From: Anodontia alba
Lineage: Eukaryota > Mollusca > Bivalvia > Lucinida > Lucinidae
NCBI GenBank assembly: GCA_964016985.1
Contig: OZ024831.1
Span: forward strand, 24,486,706 to 24,550,705
Length of the DNA: 64,000 bases
Direction: 5' to 3'
The notes under the pieces were generated by a model, which was given only the letters and a program-made list of their open reading frames with translations, was not told where the DNA came from and searched no databases. Position numbers and translations under genes: made by a program. Below are positions 56,686 through 64,000 of the stretch, piece after piece. Position 1 is the first letter of the stretch, and each line of letters starts with the position of its first letter.

Positions 56686-57070
56686 ATCGCTGGATGCGGA
56701 ATTTTGATCATTACCATACATGTACAACGACTCGTTCATCACCAAAACACGCCTGTATAGTTTTGACCCTCCCCCTTAAACCCCACTTTTATATAGTAAA
56801 ACTGGGCTTTACAGGGGTATGCATATGTTTTCTTATTTCTGCTCAAAACATAGATTGTGGGTACTCGTTAGAACCGCCTCGCCGAGGCGGTTCTAACGAA
56901 TACCCACAATCTATGTTTTGAGCAGAAATATGAAAAATATCAGTTTTTTTATCTGAAAATTTTGTTTTTTTAGGTGAAATTTTCTATATATTTGAATAGG
57001 CGTGTTTTCGTAATGGAATCCCGCTGGATGCGGAACTTTGATCATTACTGTACATGTACAACGATCTGTT
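56686..57070 (+). repeat. 52-bp direct repeats flanking family A copy 12
   Basis: GCTGGATGCGGAATTTTGAT, CATTACCATACATGTACAAC (56689-56729) and GCTGGATGCGGAACTTTGAT, CATTACTGTACATGTACAAC (57022-57062) flank the MITE 56737-57015 on both sides. Confidence 0.9.
56737..57015 (+). mobile_element. Family A MITE, copy 12
   Basis: CATCACCAAAACACGCCTGT to GAATAGGCGTGTTTTCGTAATG, with a perfect palindrome apex CCTCGCCGAGG. Confidence 0.94.
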
Positions 57071-57256
57071 GCACTACGCGTTTCATTGTTGCCTTTCCAT
57101 TGTCTCTATATGACTTAAATACTGTTGAAAGGGACATTACACACCAAATCATCATTATCTTCTTCCACACAGCTTTGCTGCAGTTTTCTTACTTGTTGAG
57201 TTTTGTCATTCAAGTTTTCCATTAATGTCTCTCATTATCAGCTTTTAGGCTTTATG

Positions 57257-57767
57257 TTAATCCATATATGCCTAGCGTCCCATAAACGGGACATTGGCAA
57301 ACAGTGCAAACCCAGATCAGACGCCGCAGGACGCGGCGTCTGATCTGGGTCTACACTATTTGTATTACATCACGAAAACATGCCTATATAATTTTGACCC
57401 CCTTGAACCCCACTTTTATATAGTAAAACTGGGGTTTACAGGGGTATACATTATTTTTCTTATTTCTGCTCAAAACATAGATTGTGGGTACTCGTTAGAA
57501 CCGCCTCGCCGAGGCCTTTCTAACGAGTACCCACAATCTATGCTTTGAGTAGAAATATGAAAAATATCAGAGTTTTTTATCTGAAAAAAAAATTCAGTTT
57601 TTTGGAGGTGAAATTTTCTATATAATTGAATAGGCGTGGTTTCGTAATGAGTTCAGATATTTCTACAAAACAGGACAATAATGAAAACTAACCTTATACC
57701 CCTTATATAGAAAATGAACCTGTCCAAAGAGTTAATAAGAAGTATACACTCGGCATAAATGGGTTAA
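57257..57767 (+). mobile_element. Family F TTAA element split by family A copy 13
   Basis: TTAATCCATATATGCCTAGC, exact core (GGCAAACAGTGCAAACCCAG, ATCAGACGCCGC / GCGGCGTCTGAT, CTGGGTCTACACTATTTG) up to 57367. The right part AATGAACCTGTCCAAAGAGT to CTCGGCATAAATGGGTTAA follows 57650. The order matches 13777-13996 when the insert is removed. Confidence 0.9.
57368..57649 (+). mobile_element. Family A MITE, copy 13 (inserted in family F)
   Basis: CATCACGAAAACATGCCTAT to GAATAGGCGTGGTTTCGTAATG. Apex CCTCGCCGAGGCC. Confidence 0.95.
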
Positions 57768-58174
57768 AGATGTTACACGAAAACTTACCTTTTTGTGTAT
57801 GTCCACTTTTGTGATACCCTGTTTGCGATTATCTGTCTTTTATTCGTGTGAATAAAAATCCTTTCTCATATTATATTCCACTAACATGCGACATTATAAC
57901 TGATTTGTTGGCTGCTTTGTATGTAAAATAGAAGAATAAATATCTGTTTATAGCATGAAATGGCCACATTGTCGTCACTTCATCAATGAATATATGTTGT
58001 TGTTTTTTTCTTTTAATATTTTTTCTTCTGAGAAACCGAACCGGATCAGTAACTTGCAGCTACACCCTTGCTTTTCAAGCAAACCTTATTAGTTATGAAC
58101 ATGATTAAGGATTCTAATATGTCGTAAGATGTTAAATACGGGTATCAAAAACGCAAGAAAAATGCACTATTGGA

Positions 58175-58345
58175 TTTATGCGCCTGGGGAAGACTCAGCT
58201 CAGCCAGCACAACAGCACAGTCTGAATAGTCTTCGTGTGGCCAGTTAGAAAGCCAAGGATTCTTCAAGGCGGGCAGCAAGTACTTTGATTAGACTGCGCC
58301 AATGCGCAGGCTGATCAGAGTTTTTTTGGGTTTACAGGTTCGGAG
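58175..58345 (+). mobile_element. Family J-related MITE
   Basis: TATGCGCCTGGGGAAGACTC, CACAGTCTGAATAGTCTTCG, GGGCAGCAAGTACTTTGATT and GCGCAGGCTGATCAGAGTTT follow family order. Confidence 0.65.
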
Positions 58346-58832
58346 ATACAGTTTCTCGCGGCGCGGTTCAAATATATATATATGTGATTTTATATTTATT
58401 ATTCGTCACCCGCTGCTTGGAAAGGACTTTTTTAGCGATGCGCGCCGAGACATTTTATCATTATAATACCGGGCGAGGCCGTAATATTCGCGTTATTGAA
58501 ATTGAAATCGACAGGATGCGAATATACAAGTCTACTTTCCCATCATTCATTGACTTTAATATAAGTATGTTAATCCAACCCGGGTCAATGGTTGGATTTA
58601 AACTGCCGCTACGCAGCCTAGCAAGGGAATTGAGTTGAAAGGAAATGTTTACACGTTAGCCACAGCTATGTAGAGCCTTCGATGTTCTTATAAGAGCATA
58701 TCTATAACAGAGCTTTAGGAAAAAAGGCGGATAACGGATGCTTAGACCTTAGAGACTTATTCCAATCCTAGTGACTAAACTATATTTTACAATTCTCTTT
58801 GACACATACCCTAAAATAAAACCAAGACACTA

Positions 58833-59047
58833 TTAACTCTTTCACTGCCACAGGCGATAATAATAGGCTTTTGCAAACAGCATAGATCCAGATGAGACGG
58901 CTCAATGAGCCGTCTCATCTGGATTACGCTGTTTGACATTCAGTCTTTCAACTATACATATAAACGTCTTTCTAAACGATAGTTTATTAAAATGAAAAAA
59001 AAAGCAGACGACAAATGTCGTCTGAGATTTGGCACCGAAAGAGTTAA
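58833..59047 (+). mobile_element. Family H TTAA element, copy 2
   Basis: TTAACTCTTTCACTGCCACA to GGCACCGAAAGAGTTAA. Core GCAAACAGCATAGATCCAGA, TGAGACGGCTCA apex, complement ending GCTGTTTG. Confidence 0.9.
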
Positions 59048-59537
59048 CATGAGACGATTATGAAGCTCTTCCTAAAACCGCTTCGAGAATTGGGACTACT
59101 ATTAAAGGAAATAATTTGCTCCCAAAGGGAACAAATTCTTACCTTTAAGAGTAGCCCCTATATGATGAAGGAGAAAATGTATTTTGTTCAAGGTGATCCC
59201 TCTGTAGTGGAAATAGTTTCCTTACGCACATGCGTAGTACATGTATGCGTAAACAGCGCTTCAACTATGCCTTCACAAGAGATTTGAATTTATTTTCGCT
59301 TCTTTTCATTGGAATCTGTTTGACTTTCCATCGATATTAATCTATAGACCAATTCTGCATAATCTTAGCATGTTACGGAAGTCTTTGGTTTAGTTTCTGT
59401 ACGAGAGCTTTGTATGGATGAGAATTATATGGAAAACAATAGATACTGAAACCAGTTAAAGATCTGATCGTGCTTGATGAAACGGAATGGCTGTATGGTG
59501 ATAGAGTCGGCCTGCTCCACTTGCAACAGTAGGATTT
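59048..59537. other. No gene recognised; small hairpin at 59090-59150
   Basis: GGGACTACTATTAAAGGAAA and TTACCTTTAAGAGTAGCCCC are inverted around TTTGCTCCCAAAGGGAACAA. Confidence 0.5.
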
Positions 59538-59824
59538 CATCACGAAAACATGCCTATATAATGTTGACCCCCTTAAACCCCACTTTTATATAGTAAAACT
59601 GGGGTTTACAGGGGTATACATTATTTTCTTATTTCTGCTCAAAAACATAGATTGTGGGTACTCGTTAGAACCGCCTCGACCTCGACGAGGCGGTTCTAAC
59701 GAGTACCCACAATCTATGTTTTGAGCAGAAATCTGAAATATATCAGAATTTTTTTTTATCTGGAAATTTTCAGTTTTTGGAGGTGATGTTTTCTATATAT
59801 TTGAATAGGCGTGTTTTCGTAATG
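59538..59824 (+). mobile_element. Family A MITE, copy 14
   Basis: CATCACGAAAACATGCCTAT to GAATAGGCGTGTTTTCGTAATG. The apex is extended (CCTCGACCTCGACGAGG). Confidence 0.95.
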
Positions 59825-60005
59825 TGGTGGCATTTTACACCGTCTGTTTCTGTCAAATGCGTTTTATCTCATCCTCGTCTATCTCTTTCTCTTTCTCTCT
59901 TCTCAAATATTGACTCTTTCTCCACTTTTTCTTCCTTTCTCTGGTTGACGATACAAAATGATTAAAAATGGTTGATGTGCTGACACAACTACTAATAAGG
60001 AACTT

Positions 60006-60116
60006 CCCAGCAGGCACATGCCGTTTACACAACGTCGCAATAACGTCAATGCAACGTCGTGACGACGTTGCATCGACGTTAAAGCGACGTTGTATAATTG
60101 TTATGTGCCCACTGGG
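60006..60116. mobile_element. Complete CCAGCAGGCACA...TGTGCCCACTGG palindromic MITE
   Basis: Inverted ends; interior ACACAACGTCGCAATAACGT faces AAAGCGACGTTGT around CAACGTCGTGACGACGTTG. A partial copy is at 25962. Confidence 0.85.
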
Positions 60117-60159
60117 TTCTGTGTCTACTTACAAAACCATTGCATAATGCTGAAGTTAA

Positions 60160-60313
60160 ATGCGCTGCAATGTCAGAAAATAAACCGTCGGGCATGTACG
60201 CCCAGTGAAAATTCAGATCAGTCTGCGCATCCGCATGGTCTGATCAGAATGGCTAATATGAGTCTTAGTTAGGCGTACATGTTAGAAGGTATATTTTCCT
60301 GCGTTTCTGCTCA
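60160..60313 (+). mobile_element. Family J MITE, internally deleted
   Basis: GCAATGTCAGAAAATAAACC, GCCCAGTGAAAATTCAGATC and TTAGTTAGGCGTACATGTTA are kept, but the middle is lost. Confidence 0.7.
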
Positions 60314-61085
60314 TAATCCAGGGCGTGATACGGGACCTTGTCCTTGGCCTGTTTATATATTGCGGATTATACTGAGTTATAAGAAATAAAGACAGAATAA
60401 TAGTCAAGTGTCTGATAAATTCCCATTTTAAAAGTTAATTTTAGCAATGCAGCCCCAACTACATGTATGCATTTGAAATAGGCCAGTACATGTGCGGCCT
60501 TTGACGAAACAGCAAACAAATCTGATGCATAATGCGTTGCATGACTGTTTTTTCGTTTATTTAAGATTCATTTGCTGTCTTCTGAAATGTCTGTGAACCT
60601 GAGTGCGTGAATAACTTGGGTATTTACTTTCAAATTGCATGACTGCCTTCAACTAAAATTCTCACGCTGAATGACTTCCGTAATTTCTCATGGTGCGATC
60701 TCAACGGTAAGCACCCTTGGTAAAAATTTCTTAGACGATATTTTTAAATATTTTTTTCTATTTTCGCAGAAAACAGGATTTGATATTTCATGAAAAAATT
60801 GCTCGAAATATCAAACCCTGTTTTCTGGGGGAAAAATCATTATTTTTCGTCTGCTCAATTAGCCCAGAGAGCTGTAAAGGTTAAATATGCGCAGTTTAAC
60901 CTTATCGATTATTATATGGTGTTTGAAGCATAAGAAAATTCGTTCTTAATATTAATGAAATGGGTAAGTGGGTATGCATGTATTTTCTTCAGATTCTGCA
61001 TTATACAATTTTCTCAACGCATCTGGGTGTATTAGGTAGCTCATTGCTTGCGTATAGGGTGTTGCCGCGCTGACATATCACACCC
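60314..61085. other. No gene recognised; family P palindrome at 60768-60825
   Basis: AGAAAACAGGATTTGATATT and GAAATATCAAACCCTGTTTTCT are inverted around CATGAAAAAATTGCTC. Confidence 0.5.
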
Positions 61086-61299
61086 TTAACCCTTGTCCTG
61101 CTGAATAAATTAAGTTGCCACGCCCACTTCGAATTTTCAGCCAATCAGATTACTTGATCCGGATTGTTGCTATAAATTCACATACTTAATGACAAACAGT
61201 GCAGATCCAGATCAGTTGGCTTCTGAAGAAGCCAACTGATCTGGATCTACACTGTTTGCAAAGGCAGGGTATATCCGGGTTCAGCAGGACAAGGGTTAA
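61086..61299 (+). mobile_element. Family C TTAA element, copy 3
   Basis: TTAACCCTTGTCCTGCTGAA to TTCAGCAGGACAAGGGTTAA, perfect 20-bp inverted ends. Core ACAAACAGTGCAGATCCAGA, TCAGTTGGCTTC / GAAGCCAACTGA, complement ending ACTGTTTG. Confidence 0.95.
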
Positions 61300-61328
61300 G
61301 ACACTTAATATTCCACACATACATAATA

Positions 61329-61505
61329 TGAGCCGCAACGCCTGAAAACGGTACCTTCCCCTTGCGAAGATTTAGATCAGCCTGCGTGAATTTTTAACGG
61401 TCAAAGTTCTTTATGCGGACAATGAGCTGTGAGTAGACTGCGCGGATGCGCATGCTGATTTGAGTAATGGCGGTTGGGTGCACATGTTAGAAGGTACAGC
61501 TTTTA
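61329..61505 (+). mobile_element. Family J MITE, degraded
   Basis: TGAGCCGCAACGCCTGAAAA, GCGAAGATTTAGATCAGCCT, then GCGCGGATGCGCATGCTGAT and GTGCACATGTTAGAAGG. Confidence 0.75.
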
Positions 61506-61600
61506 CATTGATACATGTAACAGGTCGATCATAATCCAGACACTGAAATTCGTATAAGGTCTAAATCCCGAGAAAAATCCCCCATCGTTCGAAAGGATAC

Positions 61601-61873
61601 CTTACGAAAACACGCCTATTCAAATATATTGAAAATTTCACCACCAACAACCGAAAGTTTTCAGATAAAAAGTCTGATATGTTTTCATATTTTGGCTCAA
61701 AACATAAATTGTGGGTACTCTTTAAAGTCGCCTCGCCGAGGCGGTTTTAACAAGTACCAACAATCTATGTTTTATGCAGAAATAAGAAAAATAATGTTCA
61801 CCCCTGTAAACCCCAGATTTAATATATAAAAGTGGAGTTTAAGGGGGTCAACTTCAGGTATGTTTTCGTGATG
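61601..61873 (-). mobile_element. Family A MITE, copy 15
   Basis: CTTACGAAAACACGCCTATT to GGTATGTTTTCGTGATG. The most diverged central palindrome (CTCTTTAAAGTCGCC / GGCGGTTTTAACAAGTACC). Confidence 0.9.
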
Positions 61874-61995
61874 TATTTTGGTCTCAAATTAAAGCCTAGC
61901 ATCTCTACTTTTATTTGCCTGAGGTTGTTGCGTCCGCAAATGATAGCGACATATAATAAAATGGGAAGATAACTCTGTACCATCGCGATCTGAGA

Positions 61996-62086
61996 ATGGA
62001 ATCCCAGGAAATTAGATAAAAAAATTAACATACGTAGTCATTGAATCCCAGGAAATTAGATGAAAAAATTAACGTTCGTAGTCATT
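61996..62086 (+). repeat. 44-bp tandem duplication
   Basis: ATCCCAGGAAATTAGAT then AAAAAATTAACnTnCGTAGT at 62001 and 62045. Confidence 0.92.
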
Positions 62087-62416
62087 TCAAATTCTTCAAA
62101 TTTCAATGTTTTATAAACATTTTAAATGTATGTTGCATAACAACGCTATTGAACTGGTTGTTAAAAGTCGATTAGTGTATTCTACGTGAAAGATGATTGG
62201 CCAATAAATCAATAAAAACAAAATAATAATAATTGTAATAATAACAATAATAATAATAAAAATAAATAAATAAATAAAACGTATTTTTAGTCGGTTTATT
62301 TGATTTCCAGGTATGACATGATACTTGTATAATCCCTGTAATACACTGGTTTTATGACAGATGTAAATAGCCTATTGATCATCTTCTAACCGATCTGTTG
62401 TTTTAAATGTAACAAT

Positions 62417-62651
62417 CAGGGCCCAGTTGTTCAAAACTAACGATGTCGTTAGTCAGCGTATCATTAAAATTTTGATCATCAAATATGGCATATACGCCAA
62501 TATTTTTGCTGAAAAAATGTGGGTAGCTTTTGCATTTCACATTTTTCAGCAAAAATACTAGTGAATTAGATATTGTACTTACTAGAACAGTTAACATTTT
62601 GGCCACTAACACGCTCGTGAAGCTAACAAAGCTTTGAACAACTTGGCCCAG
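62417..62651 (-). mobile_element. Family N MITE, copy 3 (inverted)
   Basis: CAGGGCCCAGTTGTTCAAAA to GCTTTGAACAACTTGGCCCAG. The central hairpin has lost about 15 bp of one arm. Confidence 0.87.
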
Positions 62652-62659
62652 GTGTGTCC

Positions 62660-63002
62660 AGTCAGGCATTTACCCAGTTATGGCATCACAGACTTATTTG
62701 CTTCAAGATCTTACAAGAATATTCCAGTGCTTAAAATCTTATTGATAAATGGATTGAGCTGTGAAAAAGCAACATCCTACAAGAATACCTGTGCGTCCAG
62801 CAAAGATTCAGATCATACTGCGCAAACGCGCAGAGTCTTTACTATGCTCTTCCCGTATATCTAAGGGCCTAACCATCTTCATGCAGCCAGCGAAAAATCT
62901 GATTGCCTTCGCGGGTGTGCAGGCTGATCTAAGTATTTGCTGAACGCACATCTAGCCAGGCATTTACCACGTTATGGCTTCACAGAGTGTTTTCTTATTT
63001 GC
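62660..63002 (+). mobile_element. Family J-related copy flanked by 42-47 bp direct repeats
   Basis: Interior (62780-62950) has TGTGCGTCCAGCAAAGATTC, TCATGCAGCCAGCGAAAAAT and GTGCAGGCTGATCTAAGTAT. The flanks AGGCATTTACCCAGTTATGG (62663) and AGGCATTTACCACGTTATGG (62957), each followed by nTCACAGA...CTTATTTGC, are direct repeats. Confidence 0.75.
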
Positions 63003-63003
63003 A

Positions 63004-63394
63004 TTTTTGTTTGAATCATCTGGCAAAGCAGCCAAAGAAATATTATGTATATAGCCACTGTCTGAGGCATTTAACATAGTGGTTTTAAAAAAAAAATAAT
63101 AGTTAGACCACTCGACTACGTTACATATAATGCAGTAGATTTATAGCACTTTTCATGCATGAATAATTCATTGAATCAATCACAGAGTTGATCACAAGAT
63201 GAGGCGTAATCCAATCACATTTGTTTCAACCGACATGTGCACCATTTTCTAGCTGAGTTGAATTTCATGATTACCTATCTTTTTGTGTATACTGTCAATT
63301 GTACACATGTGTACATGTATGTATGATAATCTTATGTGCCGGAGGCAACAATTCCATCAAAATTTATCACGCGCACGTCCAAGACTCATCAGAC
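63004..63394. other. No gene recognised
   Basis: AT-rich, with ACATGTGTACATGTATG near 63305. No exon support. Confidence 0.4.
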
Positions 63395-64000
63395 TAGAAA
63401 CAAGAGCTTCGCAAACGGCGCATTACGAGTATACGCCCGTTTGTTATTAAATGTGATATGTCGTTCTGACCTAATACATCTTCCTATAATTCCTATAAAA
63501 TTGCATGAAATTTTCCACACTGGTTACTGATGTATGGCGCATACAAGAATGTTTGAAAAAAAATCAAAGGGGCATAACTATGAAACAAAGAAAGGGGGAG
63601 CAATCATTCTTATGCGCGACACATCGGCTTGACATAACACATATTCCTATAAAATTGCATAAAGATATTCTGAACTGTTTCTGAAATATGGAGCGTACAC
63701 GAATGTTTGGAAAATTCATCAAAGGGGCATAACTTCGAAAATAAGAAAGGGAGATCAATCATTATTGTGCGCGACACTTGTCGTGTCCTAATAATAATAT
63801 AACATAATAACATATTCCTATATATCCCTAACGGTTAATGAGTAATGCCGCATACAATAATGTTCGTAAAATTAATCAAAGGGGCATAACTTGGAAACTT
63901 GGAAACTAAGAAAGGTGGAACAATGGTTCTTGTGCACGAAACGTCGTCTTGACCGAATACATATGCCTATAAAATTGCATGAAGCTATTCTGAACTGGAA
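63395..64000 (-). repeat. Satellite of about 156-bp units, continues past the window edge
   Basis: CAAAGGGGCATAACT recurs at about 63564, 63720 and 63878, spacing 155-157. Each unit also has TTGTGCGCGACACnTCG and CATATTCCTATAAAATTGCA. Minus-strand frames here are artefacts. Confidence 0.9.

Overview
This window is eukaryotic nuclear DNA, most likely from a bivalve mollusc. That is an inference from its repeats: tRNA-headed SINEs of molluscan type, dense short palindromic MITEs, AT and CA microsatellites, and a terminal satellite built around the phrase AAAGGGGCATAAC. There are no bacterial-style operons. Most long open frames are shadows of repeats. Coding sequence is scattered in short exons with consensus splice sites.

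The main gene lies on the minus strand. Ten exons, from 33058 down to 4395, join with consistent reading phase at every junction and give about 540 residues of an incomplete type I membrane protein. In order it carries a Thr/Ser/Glu-rich stalk (498-nt exon plus two micro-exons), a small four-cysteine EGF-like module, about 130 residues of SEA-like or unclassified extracellular region, a canonical six-cysteine EGF module split over two exons, one transmembrane helix, and an acidic cytoplasmic tail of about 110 residues. This resembles membrane-tethered mucin or EGF-SEA proteins. Its 5' exons are unresolved: two different phase-consistent chains can be drawn through 33.0-42.1 kb. Possible plus-strand genes sit at 5.6-6.0, 28.5-28.8 and 42.0-42.5 kb, all weakly supported.

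The rest is repeats. Family A (15 copies of about 280 bp plus one solo end) has 20-bp termini and a central palindrome with arms near 48 bp. Families C-I are about 200-bp elements, mostly bounded by TTAA as in piggyBac-like elements, and share a different central palindrome. Family J/K has more than a dozen GAGCCGCAA-ended copies. Family N has three copies with CAGGGCCCAGTTGTTC ends. Three CAGT...ACTG foldback elements are flanked by TA. One 1044-bp hAT-like element has an 8-bp duplication and carries a family A copy and a SINE nested inside. Autonomous-type remnants are a mariner transposase tail at the left edge and a decayed non-LTR reverse transcriptase at 48.6-49.5 kb.

Tandem arrays: a 28-unit, 49-bp minisatellite in perfect register (23.5-24.9 kb), a 45-bp minisatellite in two blocks (35.0-36.0 and 38.2-38.45 kb), a 27-bp array (20.2-20.8 kb), a 183-bp triplication (17.8-18.3 kb), a 112-bp triplication (30.3-30.6 kb), several degenerate arrays at 42.9-47.3 kb, and a satellite running off the right edge.

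The most unusual pattern is modular. The same palindromic core sequence appears in elements whose termini belong to unrelated transposon classes.
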